Assembly: GCF_900156335.1 (NCBI RefSeq)
Contig: NZ_FTMZ01000013.1
Coordinates: forward strand, 1 to 64,000
Source: Sphaerotilus natans
Lineage (GTDB): Bacteria > Pseudomonadota > Gammaproteobacteria > Burkholderiales > Burkholderiaceae_C
DNA length: 64,000 nt
Reading direction: 5' to 3'
A program made the position numbers and the translations under genes. Positions 20,486-31,624 of the stretch are shown one piece after another. The number at the start of each line of letters is the position of its first letter. Positions within the stretch are counted from its first letter, which is position 1. The notes beneath the pieces were generated by a model. That model made no database searches and was not told where the DNA came from. It saw only the letters and a program-made list of their open reading frames with translations.

Positions 20486-21946
20486 ATGACTTCCGACGAC
20501 TTCATGACCCTGGGCGAGGCGCACGCGCTGCTGGCCGCGCGCCTGCCGTCCGTGCGCCTGATCGGCGATCCGGCCCAGGCCTTCGCCCGCGTCCATACCG
20601 ACACCCGCACGCTGCGCGCCGGTGACCTGTTCGTCGCGCTGCGCGGCGAGCGCTTCGATGCCAACGACTTTCTGGCACAGGCCCGCGAGGCCGGGGCCTG
20701 CGCCGCGCTGGCCGAGCGGGGTCTGGCCGAGGCCGGCCTGCCCGGCCTGGAGGTGCCCGACGCGCTGGCGGCGCTGCAGGCGCTGGCCGAGGGCTGGCGC
20801 GCCGCGCTGGACCTGCCGGTGATCGGCGTGACCGGCAGCAACGGCAAGACGACGGTCACGCAGATGATCGCCTCGATCCTGCGCGCGGCCGCGGGTGAGG
20901 CGGCGCATGCCACCGCCGGCAACCTCAACAACCACATCGGCGTGCCGCTGACGGTGCTGGGCCTGCGCTGCCATCACCGGCTGGCGGTCATCGAGCTGGG
21001 CATGAACCACCCCGGCGAGATCGCCGAGCTGGCGCGCATCGCGCAGCCGACGGTGGCGCTGGTCAACAACGCCCAGCGCGAGCACCAGGAATTCATGAAG
21101 ACGGTCGAGGCGGTCGCGCGCGAGAACGGCGCGGTGATCGCCGCGCTGCCGGCCGGCGGCACCGCCGTCTTCCCCGCGGGCGACACCTACACCGCGCTGT
21201 GGCGCGAGCTGGCTGGCGCGCGCCCGGTGCAGACCTTCGCGCTCGATCAGCCGGGTGCCGACCTGCGCGCCGAAGCCGCCTGGGCGGGCGACCACTGGAC
21301 CGCCACGCTGCACACGCCCGCGGGCGAGGCGGCGCTGGCGCTGCAGGTGGCCGGGCGCCACAACCTGCTCAACGCGCTGGCGGCGGCCGGCTGCGCGCTG
21401 GCCGCCGGCGTGCCGCTGGCGGCGGTGCGCGACGGGCTGGCGGCCTTCCGGCCGGTGCGCGGCCGCTCGGCGGTCGAGCAGCGCGCCTGGCGCGGGCGCA
21501 CGATCACGCTGATCGACGACAGCTACAACGCCAACCCCGACTCGGTGCGCGCGGCCATCGACGTGCTGGCGGCGCTGCCCGGCCCGCGCTGGCTGGTGCT
21601 GGGCGACATGGGCGAGGTCGGCGACGACGGCCCGGCCTTCCATGCCGAGGTCGGCGCCCACGCCGCGGCCAGCGGCATCGAGCTGTTCTGGAGCGCAGGC
21701 ATACTCGCGGCCCACGCCGCGCAGGCCGCGACGTCGGCCGGCGCCGGCACCGCGGTGCGCCACGAGGCCGACGCCGCGGCGCTGGTCGCGGCGATGCGCG
21801 CGGGCGCGGGTCGGGCGGCGCTGGGCGAGGTGCGCTCGGTGCTCGTCAAGGGCTCGCGCTTCATGAAGATGGAACAGGTGGTCGCGGCGATCCGCGAAGA
21901 GGGCGACCTCGGATCGGCCGCACCAGGAGAACGACATGCTCATTAG
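20486..21946 (+). CDS. murF: UDP-MurNAc-pentapeptide synthetase MurF
   Basis: Adds D-Ala-D-Ala to the UDP-MurNAc tripeptide. It has 486 residues with the ATP loop [14 protein letters not shown] (near residue 115), the substrate stretch [11 protein letters not shown] and [16 protein letters not shown]. The start [16 protein letters not shown] at 20486, 16 nt after murE, fits the family. The end overlaps mraY by 11 nt. Confidence 0.95.
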   Translation: MTSDDFMTLGEAHALLAARLPSVRLIGDPAQAFARVHTDTRTLRAGDLFVALRGERFDANDFLAQAREAGACAALAERGLAEAGLPGLEVPDALAALQALAEGWRAALDLPVIGVTGSNGKTTVTQMIASILRAAAGEAAHATAGNLNNHIGVPLTVLGLRCHHRLAVIELGMNHPGEIAELARIAQPTVALVNNAQREHQEFMKTVEAVARENGAVIAALPAGGTAVFPAGDTYTALWRELAGARPVQTFALDQPGADLRAEAAWAGDHWTATLHTPAGEAALALQVAGRHNLLNALAAAGCALAAGVPLAAVRDGLAAFRPVRGRSAVEQRAWRGRTITLIDDSYNANPDSVRAAIDVLAALPGPRWLVLGDMGEVGDDGPAFHAEVGAHAAASGIELFWSAGILAAHAAQAATSAGAGTAVRHEADAAALVAAMRAGAGRAALGEVRSVLVKGSRFMKMEQVVAAIREEGDLGSAAPGERHAH

Positions 21947-23117
21947 CCTCGCACAGTGGTTGCAAGGCCTGTATCCGGACACGCTGGGCTTCCTGCGCGT
22001 GTTCCAGTACATCACCTTCCGTGCGGTGATGGCCGCGATGACCGCGCTGCTGCTCGGTCTGGCCTTCGGCCCGTGGGTCATCCGGCGCCTGACCGAGCTG
22101 AAGATCGGCCAGCCGGTGCGCGAATATGGCGTGCAGGCCCACCTGGTCAAGCGCGGCACGCCGACGATGGGTGGCGTGCTGGTGCTGCTGTCGATCGCGG
22201 TCTCGACGCTGCTGTGGTTCGACTGGAGCAACCGCTTCGTCTGGATCGTGATGGTCGTCACCTTCGGCTACGGCGCGATCGGCTGGGTCGACGACTGGCG
22301 CAAGGTGGTGCAGAAGAACCCGGAGGGCATGCCCTCGGGCGAGAAGTACCTGTGGCAGTCGCTGATCGGCATCCTGGCGGCGCTCTACCTGGCCTTCAGC
22401 GTCTCGGAGACCTCCAACCTGCGCGTGCTCGAGCTGTTCTTCGACTGGGTGATGTCGGGCTTCTCGAACAGCCTGCCGCCGAAGGCCGACCTGATCGTGC
22501 CCTTCTTCAAGTCGGTCAGCTATCCGCTGGGCGTGTTCGGCTTCATCATCATGACCTACCTGGTCATCGTGGGCTTCAGCAACGCGGTCAACCTGACCGA
22601 CGGGCTGGACGGCCTGGCGATCATGCCGGTGGTGCTGGTGGGCGCGTCGCTGGGGCTGTTCGCCTATGCGACCGGCAACGCGGTCTACTCGAAGTACCTG
22701 TTCCTGCCGCACATTCCCGGCGCGGGCGAGCTGGCGATCTTCTGCGCCGCGATGGCCGGCGCGGGCCTGGCCTTCCTGTGGTTCAACGCGCATCCGGCGC
22801 AGGTCTTCATGGGCGATGTCGGCGCCTTGGCGCTGGGCGGCGCGCTGGGCACCATCGCGGTGATCGTGCGCCAGGAGATCGTGCTGGCGATCATGGGCGG
22901 CATCTTTGTCGTCGAGGCGCTCTCGGTCATGGTCCAGGTCGGCTGGTTCAAGTACACCAAGAAGAAGTACGGCCAGGGCCGGCGCATCCTGCTGATGGCG
23001 CCGCTGCACCACCACTTCGAGAAGAAGGGCTGGGTGGAGACGCAGGTGGTGATCCGCTTCTGGATCATCACGATGCTGCTGTGCCTGGTCGGTCTGTCGA
23101 CGATGAAGCTGCGCTGA
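21936..23117 (+). CDS. mraY: Phospho-MurNAc-pentapeptide transferase MraY
   Basis: Polytopic membrane enzyme that forms lipid I from UDP-MurNAc-pentapeptide and undecaprenyl phosphate. The 393 residues carry about ten membrane helices and the catalytic Asp motifs WVDDWRKV and [10 protein letters not shown], plus the C-terminal [24 protein letters not shown] lies upstream of the ATG within the murF tail. murD begins 1 nt after its stop. Confidence 0.97.
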   Translation: MLISLAQWLQGLYPDTLGFLRVFQYITFRAVMAAMTALLLGLAFGPWVIRRLTELKIGQPVREYGVQAHLVKRGTPTMGGVLVLLSIAVSTLLWFDWSNRFVWIVMVVTFGYGAIGWVDDWRKVVQKNPEGMPSGEKYLWQSLIGILAALYLAFSVSETSNLRVLELFFDWVMSGFSNSLPPKADLIVPFFKSVSYPLGVFGFIIMTYLVIVGFSNAVNLTDGLDGLAIMPVVLVGASLGLFAYATGNAVYSKYLFLPHIPGAGELAIFCAAMAGAGLAFLWFNAHPAQVFMGDVGALALGGALGTIAVIVRQEIVLAIMGGIFVVEALSVMVQVGWFKYTKKKYGQGRRILLMAPLHHHFEKKGWVETQVVIRFWIITMLLCLVGLSTMKLR

Positions 23118-23118
23118 C

Positions 23119-24708
23119 ATGGAAGCACTCAAGGACACCGCCCTGCTGATCCTGGGCCTGGGCGATTCGGGCCTGGCGATGGCACGCTGGGCACGGCGCT
23201 GCGGCGCCGCACGTATCGTCGTGGCCGATACCCGCGCCGCGCCACCGCAGGCCGGCGCGCTCGAGCGCGACGTGCCCGGCGCCGAGCTGCGCTGCGGCGC
23301 GCCCGACCCGGCGCTGCTCGACGGCGTGAAGGCAGTCTTCAAGAGCCCCGGCCTGGCCCCGAACGATCCGGTGCTGCGGCCGCTGCTCGACGAGGCCGCC
23401 CGGCGCGGTCTGCCGGTGCAGGGCGAGCTCACGCTGTTCGCCTGGGCGCTGCGCGACCTGCAGCGCCTGGAAAGCTATGCGCCCAAGGTGCTGGCCATCA
23501 CCGGGACCAACGGCAAGACGACCACCACCTCGCTGACCGCGCAGCTGTGCGAGCGCGCCGGCCTGCGCGTGGGCCTGGCCGGCAACATCGGCCCGACGCT
23601 GCTGGGCACGCTGGGCGAGGCGCTGGACCGCCGCGCCGCCGCGCCCGACGAGGCCACGGCCGCGCTGCCCGAGGTCTGGGTGCTCGAGCTGTCGAGCTTC
23701 CAGCTCGACGGCGTGACCGACTTCGAGCCGACCGCCGCCACCGTGCTCAACATCACCCAGGACCACCTCGACTGGCACGGCTCGATGGCCGCCTATGCCG
23801 AGGCGAAGGCGCGCATCTTCGGCCGCCGGGGCGTGCGGGTGCTCAACCGCGACGACGCGGTGGTCGAGGCGATGGCCCCGGCCGAACCGGTGGCTCGCCC
23901 GACGCGCGGACGCGCGGCGGCGCCAACCGAGGATGCCACCGCGCCCGCCATGGTGCGCTTCGGGCTGGACGCGCCGCGCCGCCCCGGCGACTGGGGCCTG
24001 GTGGTCGAGAACGGCATGGCCTGGCTGGCGCGTGCGCAGGCGGCCGAGGACGAGCTGCCGCGCGGGCGCCGTGGCGGCGCGGGCATCGGCGCCGCGCCGG
24101 TGGTGCTGCAGCGCCTGATGCCGGCCGACGCGCTGCGCATCCGCGGCCGCCACAACGCCGCCAACGCGCTGGCGGCGCTCGCACTGGCCAGCGCCGCCGG
24201 CGTGCCGCTGGCGCCGATGCTGCACGGCCTGCGCGAATACCGCGGCGAGCCGCACCGGGTCGAGTTCATCCGCACGATCGACGGCATCGACGCCTACGAC
24301 GACAGCAAGGGCACCAATGTCGGTGCCACCGTCGCGGCGCTGACCGGCCTGGGCGCCGACCGGCTGCCCGGCCGGCTGGCGCTGATCCTGGGCGGCGACG
24401 GCAAGGGCCAGGATTTTTCGTCGCTGGCCGCGCCAGTGGCCGCGCATGCACGCTCGGTCGCGCTGATCGGGCGTGACGCGGGCGAGATCGCCGCCGTGCT
24501 GGCCGACGCGGCGCTGCCGGTCGAGCGCTTCGACACGCTGGAGGCGGCGGTGCGCTGGAGCTTCGTGCAGGCGCGCTCGGGCGACGCGGTGCTGCTGAGC
24601 CCGGCCTGCGCCAGCCTCGACATGTTCCGCAACTACGCCCACCGCGCCGAGGTCTTCGTCGCCGAGGTCGAGGCGATCGCGCAGGAGCGCGGGGAGTTCG
24701 GGCCGTGA
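23119..24708 (+). CDS. murD: UDP-MurNAc-L-Ala-D-Glu ligase MurD
   Basis: Adds D-glutamate to UDP-MurNAc-L-Ala. It has the ATP loop [14 protein letters not shown] (near residue 130), [24 protein letters not shown] and the C-terminal [11 protein letters not shown]. At 529 residues it is clearly longer than typical MurD (about 440-450). Much of the excess is an insertion at roughly residues 255-330, rich in Ala/Arg/Pro ([19 protein letters not shown] to [10 protein letters not shown]), between conserved blocks. It overlaps ftsW by 4 nt. Confidence 0.95.
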   Translation: MEALKDTALLILGLGDSGLAMARWARRCGAARIVVADTRAAPPQAGALERDVPGAELRCGAPDPALLDGVKAVFKSPGLAPNDPVLRPLLDEAARRGLPVQGELTLFAWALRDLQRLESYAPKVLAITGTNGKTTTTSLTAQLCERAGLRVGLAGNIGPTLLGTLGEALDRRAAAPDEATAALPEVWVLELSSFQLDGVTDFEPTAATVLNITQDHLDWHGSMAAYAEAKARIFGRRGVRVLNRDDAVVEAMAPAEPVARPTRGRAAAPTEDATAPAMVRFGLDAPRRPGDWGLVVENGMAWLARAQAAEDELPRGRRGGAGIGAAPVVLQRLMPADALRIRGRHNAANALAALALASAAGVPLAPMLHGLREYRGEPHRVEFIRTIDGIDAYDDSKGTNVGATVAALTGLGADRLPGRLALILGGDGKGQDFSSLAAPVAAHARSVALIGRDAGEIAAVLADAALPVERFDTLEAAVRWSFVQARSGDAVLLSPACASLDMFRNYAHRAEVFVAEVEAIAQERGEFGP

Positions 24709-25952
24709 GCGCCGCACCAGGAGGATTCGGCGGGCTGTGGCAGCGCCTGCGCGGCGGCGCCGGCGGCGACGTGCCGGTGCGCAGCTGGAACAGCCTGTCC
24801 TCGGGCACGCCGCCGCGCTGGGTCGGCTTCGACGAGACGCTGGCCTGGGTGATCGCCGGGCTGATCTCGCTCGGGCTGGTGATGGTCTACTCGGCCTCCA
24901 TCCAGCTGCCCGACAGTCCGAAATACAGCAACTACACGCCGACCCACTTCATGTCGCGCCATGTGCTGTCGGTGGGGCTGGCGGTGATCGCCGCCTGCGT
25001 GACGCTGGCCATCCCGATGCGGACCTGGGAGAAGATGGCACCGTGGCTGTTCGTCGCGGCGCTGCTGCTGCTGATCCTGGTGCTGATCCCGGGGGTCGGC
25101 AAGGTGGTCAACCGCTCGAGGCGCTGGATTCCGCTGGGCGTCATGAATTTCCAGCCCAGCGAGCTGGCCAAGATGGCGATGGCCATGTACGCGGCCAGCT
25201 ACATGATGCGCAAGATGGACGTGAAGGAAAGCTTCACCCGCGCGGTGCTGCCGATGGCCATCGCGCTGGGCGTGGTGGGCCTGCTGCTGCTGGCCGAGCC
25301 GGACATGGGCGCCTTCATGGTGATCGCGATCATCTCGATGGGCATCCTGTTCCTGGGTGGCGTCAATGGCCGGGTGTTCGTGATCATGATCGGCGTGCTG
25401 GTCTCGGCCCTGGTGCTGGTGATCACCGTGTCGCCCGAGAAGCGCGGACGCATCTTCGCCTTCCTGGATCCCTGGGCCAAGGACAACGCCGACGGCAAGG
25501 CCTACCAGCTGACGCACTCGCTGATCGCCTTCGGCCGGGGCGAGTACTTCGGCCAGGGCCTGGGCCAGTCGCTCGAGAAGCTGCACTACCTGCCCGAGGC
25601 GCACACCGACTTCCTGCTGGCCATCATCGGCGAGGAGCTCGGTCTGGTCGGCGTGAGCGTCGTCATCGTCGCCTTCTTCTGGATGGTGAGGCGCATCTTC
25701 GTGATCGGCCGCCAGGCGGTGGCGCTCGACCGGGTGTTCTCGGGCCTGACCGCGCAGGGCATCGGCCTGTGGATGGGCGGGCAGACCTTCATCAACATGG
25801 GCGTCAATCTGGGCGTGCTGCCCACCAAGGGCCTGACGCTGCCGCTGATGAGCTACGGCGGATCGGCGATCATCATGACCTGCGTGGCCTTGGCGGTGGT
25901 GCTGCGCATCGACATGGAAAACCGCCAGATCCTGAGAGGAGGGCGCCCATGA
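24705..25952 (+). CDS. ftsW: Septal peptidoglycan polymerase FtsW
   Basis: SEDS glycosyltransferase partner of FtsI at the septum. It has 415 residues, a cytoplasmic N-terminal extension of about 45 residues, then about ten membrane helices. SEDS signatures are [38 protein letters not shown] and [17 protein letters not shown] overlaps link it to murD and murG. Confidence 0.96.
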   Translation: MSAAPGGFGGLWQRLRGGAGGDVPVRSWNSLSSGTPPRWVGFDETLAWVIAGLISLGLVMVYSASIQLPDSPKYSNYTPTHFMSRHVLSVGLAVIAACVTLAIPMRTWEKMAPWLFVAALLLLILVLIPGVGKVVNRSRRWIPLGVMNFQPSELAKMAMAMYAASYMMRKMDVKESFTRAVLPMAIALGVVGLLLLAEPDMGAFMVIAIISMGILFLGGVNGRVFVIMIGVLVSALVLVITVSPEKRGRIFAFLDPWAKDNADGKAYQLTHSLIAFGRGEYFGQGLGQSLEKLHYLPEAHTDFLLAIIGEELGLVGVSVVIVAFFWMVRRIFVIGRQAVALDRVFSGLTAQGIGLWMGGQTFINMGVNLGVLPTKGLTLPLMSYGGSAIIMTCVALAVVLRIDMENRQILRGGRP

Positions 25953-27079
25953 GCGCGTCGGCACAGCGTCATCTGGTCATCATGGCTGCCGGCACCGGCG
26001 GCCACATCATGCCGGGCCTGGCGGTGGCGCGCGAAATGATGCGCCGCGGCTGGACCGTGAGCTGGCTGGGCACTCCGAAGGGCATGGAGAACCGCCTGGT
26101 GCCGCCGACCGGCATTCCGATGGACACCATCGGCTTCGCCGGCCTGCGCGGCAAGGGCGCGCTCGGGCTGCTGCGCGGTGGCCTGCAGCTCGCGCGCGCG
26201 CTGGCGCAGTGCCTGGGCATCCTGAAGCGGCGCTCGACCACCGCGGTGCTGGGCATGGGCGGCTATGTCTGCTTTCCCGGCGGGCTGATCGCGCGGCTGC
26301 TGGGGCGGCCGCTGATGCTGGTCAACGCGGACGCGGGCCTGCTGCTGTCGAACCGCTCGCTGCTGCGCTTCGCCGACCGGGTGGCCTTCGGCTTCGATGG
26401 CGAGGCCGCGCGCGGCGTGGCCCAGGGCATCGTGACCGGCAATCCGGTGCGTGCCGAGATCGAGGCGATCGCACCGCCCGAGCAGCGCTTTGCCGGCCGC
26501 AGCGGTCCGTTGCGGGTGCTGGTGGTCGGCGGCAGCCTGGGCGCGCAGGTGCTCAACGAGACGCTGCCGCGCGCGCTGGCCCGGCTGCTGCCGGCCGAGC
26601 GCCCGGTCGTCACCCACCAGACCGGCGTGGCCCATCTCGAGACCGTGCGTGCGGCCTATGTGCAGGCCGGGCTCGACCCGTCGGCGGCCGGGCTGGAGGT
26701 GCTGCCCTTCATCGAGGACATGCCGCGCCGCCTGGCCGAGTGCGACCTGATCGTCTGCCGCGCCGGCGCGGTGACCGTCAGCGAGCTGTGCGCGGCCGGC
26801 GTGCCCAGCGTGCTGGTGCCGCTGATCGTCAGCACCACCGCGCACCAGCGCGACAATGCGATCTGGATGGACCGGCAGAAGGCCGCCATCCATCTGCCGC
26901 AGGCCGAGCTCTCGCCTGAATCGCTGGCCGAGCTGCTGCGTCGGCTCGACCGCACCCGGCTGCTGCAGATGGCGCAGCGCGCACGCACGCTGGCGCAGCC
27001 GCGCGCGGCCCAGCGCGTCGCCGACGAGATCGAGCACCTCACGAATCCCCTGATGACGACCCCCCTCAAGCAAGCATGA
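25949..27079 (+). CDS. murG: Lipid II synthase MurG
   Basis: Peripheral membrane GT28 glycosyltransferase that adds GlcNAc to lipid I. The 376-residue product has the glycine loop [31 protein letters not shown], and the UDP-GlcNAc site [22 protein letters not shown]. The start at 25949 overlaps the ftsW stop; the open frame running upstream lies in ftsW out of phase. Confidence 0.96.
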   Translation: MSASAQRHLVIMAAGTGGHIMPGLAVAREMMRRGWTVSWLGTPKGMENRLVPPTGIPMDTIGFAGLRGKGALGLLRGGLQLARALAQCLGILKRRSTTAVLGMGGYVCFPGGLIARLLGRPLMLVNADAGLLLSNRSLLRFADRVAFGFDGEAARGVAQGIVTGNPVRAEIEAIAPPEQRFAGRSGPLRVLVVGGSLGAQVLNETLPRALARLLPAERPVVTHQTGVAHLETVRAAYVQAGLDPSAAGLEVLPFIEDMPRRLAECDLIVCRAGAVTVSELCAAGVPSVLVPLIVSTTAHQRDNAIWMDRQKAAIHLPQAELSPESLAELLRRLDRTRLLQMAQRARTLAQPRAAQRVADEIEHLTNPLMTTPLKQA

Positions 27080-28497
27080 AGCACGCCGTCAAGCACATCC
27101 ACTTCGTCGGTGTCGGCGGCGCCGGCATGAGCGGCATCGCCGAGATCCTGCACAACCTCGGCTACACCGTTTCCGGCTCCGACCAGGCCGATGGCGCGGT
27201 GACCCGCCGGCTGGCCGAGCTGGGCATCCGCATCCACATCGGCCACGACGCCGCGCACATCGCCGGCGCCGAGGCGCTCGTCACCTCCACCGCGGTGAAG
27301 GGCGACAACCCCGAGGTGATCGCCGCGCGCTCGCGGCGCATCCCGGTGGTGCCGCGCGCCGTCATGCTGGCCGAGCTGATGCGCCTGAAGAAGGGCATCG
27401 CCATCGCCGGCACGCACGGCAAGACGACCACCACCTCGCTGGTGACCAGCGTGCTGGCCGAGGCCGGCGTCGACCCCACCTTCGTCATCGGCGGCAAGCT
27501 CAACTCGGCCGGTGCCAACTCGGCGCTGGGCTCGGGCGAGTACATCGTCGTCGAGGCCGACGAGTCCGACGCCTCCTTCCTGAACCTGCTGCCCATCCTG
27601 TCGGTCGTCACCAACATCGACGCCGACCACATGGACACCTACGGCCACGACTTCGCGCGGCTGAAGGCGGCCTTCGTCGACTTCCTGCACAAGATGCCGT
27701 TCTACGGCTCGGCGGTGCTGTGCGCGGACGACCCCGGCGTGCGCTCGATCCTGCCGATGATCTCGCGCCCGGTCATCACCTACGGCCTGGACGAGGGCGT
27801 GCAGGTGCGCGCGGTGGACGTGCAGGCGCTGCCCGGCGGCCAGATGCGCTTCACCTGCCAGCGCCGCAACGGCGTGACGCTGCCGGACCTGCAGATCACG
27901 CTGAACCTGCCCGGCGAACACAATGTGCGCAATGCGCTGGCGGCCATCGCCATCGCCACCGAGCTGGAGCTGCCGGATGCGCCGATCGTCGCCGCGCTGG
28001 CGAAGTTCGGCGGCGTGGGCCGGCGCTTCCAGCGCTGGGGCGACCACCCGGCGCGCGAGGGCGGCCTGTTCACGCTGATCGACGACTACGGCCACCACCC
28101 GGTCGAGATGGCTGCGGTGATCGCCGCCGCGCGCGGCGCCTTTCCCGGCCAGCGCCTGGTGCTGGCCTTCCAGCCGCACCGCTACACCCGCACCCGCGAC
28201 TGCTTCGAGGACTTCGTCAAGGTGCTGGGCACGGCGGATGCGGTGCTGCTCACCGAGGTCTACGCGGCCGGCGAGGCGCCGATCGTCGCCGCCGACGGCC
28301 GCGCGATGACGCGCGCGCTGCGGGTGGCTGGCCGGGTCGATCCGGTCTTCGTCGACGACATCGCCGAGCTGCCGCAGGTGATCCTGGAGCAGGCGCGGGC
28401 CGGCGACGTCGTCATCGCGATGGGCGCCGGCTCCATCGGCGGCGTGCCCGCCAAGGTGATCGAGCGGCTGAACGATCTGCTGAAGGAGCGTGCGTGA
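27076..28497 (+). CDS. murC: UDP-MurNAc-L-alanine ligase MurC
   Basis: First Mur ligase, joining L-Ala to UDP-MurNAc. It has 473 residues, with the N-terminal [17 protein letters not shown] Rossmann loop, the ATP loop [26 protein letters not shown], and [16 protein letters not shown] near the C terminus. It overlaps murG by 4 nt and ddl by one base. Confidence 0.97.
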   Translation: MKHAVKHIHFVGVGGAGMSGIAEILHNLGYTVSGSDQADGAVTRRLAELGIRIHIGHDAAHIAGAEALVTSTAVKGDNPEVIAARSRRIPVVPRAVMLAELMRLKKGIAIAGTHGKTTTTSLVTSVLAEAGVDPTFVIGGKLNSAGANSALGSGEYIVVEADESDASFLNLLPILSVVTNIDADHMDTYGHDFARLKAAFVDFLHKMPFYGSAVLCADDPGVRSILPMISRPVITYGLDEGVQVRAVDVQALPGGQMRFTCQRRNGVTLPDLQITLNLPGEHNVRNALAAIAIATELELPDAPIVAALAKFGGVGRRFQRWGDHPAREGGLFTLIDDYGHHPVEMAAVIAAARGAFPGQRLVLAFQPHRYTRTRDCFEDFVKVLGTADAVLLTEVYAAGEAPIVAADGRAMTRALRVAGRVDPVFVDDIAELPQVILEQARAGDVVIAMGAGSIGGVPAKVIERLNDLLKERA

Positions 28498-29492
28498 TGA
28501 GTGCCCAGGAACCTGTCGTGACTGTCGATGTCCGCGCGCTGGGCAAGGTCGCCGTGCTGATGGGCGGCACCTCCGCCGAGCGCGAGATCTCGCTGATGAG
28601 CGGCGCGGGCGTGCTGGCGGCGCTGCGCGCGCGCGGCGTCGACGCGCAGGCCTTCGATCCGGCCGAGCGCGACCTGCACGAGCTCAAGGAGCAGGGCTTC
28701 GACCGTGCCTTCATCGCGCTGCATGGCCGCCACGGCGAGGACGGCTGCGTGCAGGGCGCGCTCGAGATGATGGGCATCCCCTACACCGGCTCCGGCGTGA
28801 TGGCCTCGGCGATCGCGATGGACAAGGTGATGACCAAGCGCGTCTGGATCGCCGAAGGCCTGCCGACGCCGGCGCACGTGCGCCTGGCCCCCGAGGAGCA
28901 GTCGCCCGAGGCGATTGCCGCGCTGCCCGCGCGCCTGGGCCTGCCGCTGATCGTCAAGCCGCCGCGCGAGGGCTCGTCGATCGGCGTGACCAAGGTGCTG
29001 GAGGCGGCGCAGGTGGCCGCGGCGGTCGAGGAATCGCTGCGCCATGACCCGGACGTGCTCGCCGAGGCCTTCATCGCCGGCGACGAGATCACCTGCCCGG
29101 TGCTGGGCGAGGGCGAGAGCGCGCACGCGTTGCCGGTCATCCGTATCGTGCCGCCCGAGGCCGGCTACGACTACCAGAACAAGTACTTCACCGACGAGGT
29201 GCGCTACCTCTGCCCGAGCGGCCTGCCCGAGCACGAGGAGCGCGAGATCCAGCGCATCGTCGTGGCGGCCTACAAGGCGCTGGGCTGCCGCGGCTGGGGC
29301 CGCGCCGACCTGATGATCCGCGCCAGCGACCGCCAGGCCTTCCTGCTGGAGATGAACACCTCGCCGGGCATGACCGGCCACTCGCTGGTGCCGATGTCGG
29401 CCCGCGCGGCCGGCGTCAGCTACGAGGACCTGTGCCTGCGGCTGCTGGCGGCCGCGCGCCTGGATGTGGCTCCGGCCGCGCCTCGCGAGTGA
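28497..29492 (+). CDS. ddlB: D-alanine-D-alanine ligase
   Basis: ATP-grasp ligase making the D-Ala-D-Ala dipeptide used by MurF. From the ATG at 28497 it has 331 residues, with [61 protein letters not shown] and [17 protein letters not shown] (metal/ATP and D-Ala sites). It sits between murC and ftsQ as is usual for the dcw cluster. Confidence 0.96.
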   Translation: MSAQEPVVTVDVRALGKVAVLMGGTSAEREISLMSGAGVLAALRARGVDAQAFDPAERDLHELKEQGFDRAFIALHGRHGEDGCVQGALEMMGIPYTGSGVMASAIAMDKVMTKRVWIAEGLPTPAHVRLAPEEQSPEAIAALPARLGLPLIVKPPREGSSIGVTKVLEAAQVAAAVEESLRHDPDVLAEAFIAGDEITCPVLGEGESAHALPVIRIVPPEAGYDYQNKYFTDEVRYLCPSGLPEHEEREIQRIVVAAYKALGCRGWGRADLMIRASDRQAFLLEMNTSPGMTGHSLVPMSARAAGVSYEDLCLRLLAAARLDVAPAAPRE

Positions 29493-29512
29493 AGGCGAAC
29501 GAAGGCGCTGGT

Positions 29513-30325
29513 ATGACGACACGCGACAGCTCCGCCCCGTCCGATCCGGTCATGCTGCCGCTCGACGTGCAGCTGATGCGCTCGGGCTCGTCGGTGCTGG
29601 TCTGGCTGCTGGTGCTGGGCCTGCTGCTGGTCGGCGGCCACTGGCTGGTCCATTCGCCCTGGTTCGCGCTCAAGCAGGTCCATGTCGAGGGCGAGGTCGA
29701 GCACAGCACCACCGACTCGATCCGACGCCATGCGCTGCCCCGGCTGGAAGGCAACTACCTGACGCTGGATCTGGTCGAGGCGCGGGCCGCCTTCGAGTCG
29801 ATTCCCTGGGTGCGGCGCGCCGAGGTGCGCCGCGTCTGGCCGCACGACCTGATCGTGCGGCTGGAGGAGCACCAGCCGGTCGCCTACTGGGAACGCGAGG
29901 CGCGCGAGCCCTTGCTGGTCAACAGCTTCGGCGAGGTCTTTGAGGTCAACCTCGGCGATGTCGAGGACGAGACGCTGCCGACGCTGCGCGGGCCGCGCGA
30001 CACCTCGGCCCAGGTCCTGGCGATGTGGAAGCGCCTGGTGCCGGTCTTCGCCTCGATGCGCAGCCGGGTGGACCGGCTGGAGCTGTCAGACCGCGGATCG
30101 TGGCGTGCCCATCTCGACCGGGGCGCGGTCATCGAGCTGGGGCGGGGTGATGCCGACGAGATCGTCGATCGCACCCGGCGCTTCGTGGCCAGCGTCGGCC
30201 AGGTGTCGCGCCGCTTCGAGAACCGCGCCATCGAATATGCCGATCTGCGGCATGTCGAGGGCTATGCGCTGAAGCTGGCCGGCATGGGCACCACCGCCCA
30301 TCCGGCACCGGCCAGGAAGCACTGA
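29513..30325 (+). CDS. ftsQ: Cell division protein FtsQ
   Basis: Bitopic divisome protein bridging early and late division proteins. It has 270 residues, a membrane helix at about 24-44 (VLVWLLVLGLLLVGGHWLV), then a POTRA domain (FALKQVHVEGEVEHSTTDSI) and a beta domain. The ATG at 29513 is chosen because it places the helix after a short cytoplasmic tail; earlier in-frame starts lie inside ddlB. Confidence 0.93.
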   Translation: MTTRDSSAPSDPVMLPLDVQLMRSGSSVLVWLLVLGLLLVGGHWLVHSPWFALKQVHVEGEVEHSTTDSIRRHALPRLEGNYLTLDLVEARAAFESIPWVRRAEVRRVWPHDLIVRLEEHQPVAYWEREAREPLLVNSFGEVFEVNLGDVEDETLPTLRGPRDTSAQVLAMWKRLVPVFASMRSRVDRLELSDRGSWRAHLDRGAVIELGRGDADEIVDRTRRFVASVGQVSRRFENRAIEYADLRHVEGYALKLAGMGTTAHPAPARKH

Positions 30326-30350
30326 GCACGCTCGCGAGAAAGACGCAGCC

Positions 30351-31592
30351 ATGTCCAAGGAATACAACGAACTCGTCGTCGCGCTCGACATCGGGACCGC
30401 CAAGGTGATGGCGGTGGTGGCCGAGCTGCTGCCGGACGGCGAGCTGCGTCTGGCCGGGCTGGGCGTGGCCCCCTCGCTCGGACTCAAGCGCGGCAGCGTC
30501 GTCAACATCGACGCGACGATGCACTCGATCCAGCAGGCGCTGAAAGAGGCCGAGATGATGGCCGACTGCAAGATCGGCCGGGTCCATGTCGGCATTTCCG
30601 GCAGCCATGTGCGCGGGCGCAACTCCACCGGCATGGTCATCGTGCGCGACCAGGAGGTCACGCCCTTCGATGTGTCGCGGGTGGTGGAGACCGCCAAGGC
30701 GATCAACATTCCCAACGACCAGCGCCTGCTGCTGGTCGAGCCGCAGGAATTTGTCATCGACGGCCAGGAGGTGCGCGAGCCGGTCGGCATGAGCGGCGCG
30801 CGGCTCGAGGTCAGGGTGCATATCGTTACCGGCTCGCACAGCGCGGCCGAGAACATCGTCAAGTGCGTGCGGCGCTGCGGGCTGGAGGTCGAGCAGCTGG
30901 TGCTCAACCCGAGCGCCTCCAGCCTGTCGGTGCTGACGCCCGATGAAAAGGCGCTTGGCGTGGCGCTGGTCGACATCGGTGCCGGCACCACCGATGTGGC
31001 GATTTTCACGGATGGCGCGATCCGTCATACTGCCGTGATTCCGATTGCGGGGGATCTGATCACCAGCGACATCGCGATGGCGCTGCGCACGCCGACGAAG
31101 GATGCCGAGGAGATCAAGATCGAACATGGGGTGGCCAAGCAGCTGCTGGCCGATCCGGCCGAGCAGCTCGAGGTGCCCGGACTCGGTGACCGGGTTCCGA
31201 AGATCTTGAGCCGTCAGGCGCTGGCGGGCGTGATCGAACCCCGCGTAGAAGAGATATTTGCGCTTGTCCAGCAGGTGATCCGGGAAAGTGGCCATGAGGA
31301 ACTTCTCTCATCGGGCATTGTCCTGACCGGGGGATCGGCTGTGATGCCGGGTATGGTCGAACTGGCCGAGGACATCTTCCTCAAGCCGGTGCGCAAGGGG
31401 GTTCCGACCTATGGCGGGGCCCTCTACGACATGGTGGCGAGCCCCCGCTCGGCGACCGCGATGGGTCTGCTGGAGGAGGCGCGCCTGGCAAGAGTGCGCG
31501 GCATGCGATCGGCGCCGAGCGGTGCAGCATCCCCGGGAGTGGCCCAGGGACTGTTCGTCCGGGCCAGGGATTGGTTCCTGAAAAGTTTCTGA
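30351..31592 (+). CDS. ftsA: Cell division protein FtsA
   Basis: Actin-like membrane tether of FtsZ. It has 413 residues: LVVALDIGTAKVMAVVAELL at the N terminus, the 1C domain region, VDIGAGTTDVAIFTDGAI, GIVLTGGSAVMPGM, and a short C-terminal amphipathic helix (LFVRARDWFLKSF) for membrane binding. It lies 32 nt before ftsZ. Confidence 0.97.
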   Translation: MSKEYNELVVALDIGTAKVMAVVAELLPDGELRLAGLGVAPSLGLKRGSVVNIDATMHSIQQALKEAEMMADCKIGRVHVGISGSHVRGRNSTGMVIVRDQEVTPFDVSRVVETAKAINIPNDQRLLLVEPQEFVIDGQEVREPVGMSGARLEVRVHIVTGSHSAAENIVKCVRRCGLEVEQLVLNPSASSLSVLTPDEKALGVALVDIGAGTTDVAIFTDGAIRHTAVIPIAGDLITSDIAMALRTPTKDAEEIKIEHGVAKQLLADPAEQLEVPGLGDRVPKILSRQALAGVIEPRVEEIFALVQQVIRESGHEELLSSGIVLTGGSAVMPGMVELAEDIFLKPVRKGVPTYGGALYDMVASPRSATAMGLLEEARLARVRGMRSAPSGAASPGVAQGLFVRARDWFLKSF

Positions 31593-31624
31593 TGTAATTC
31601 AGACGCAGACACAAGGAGAGCGGC

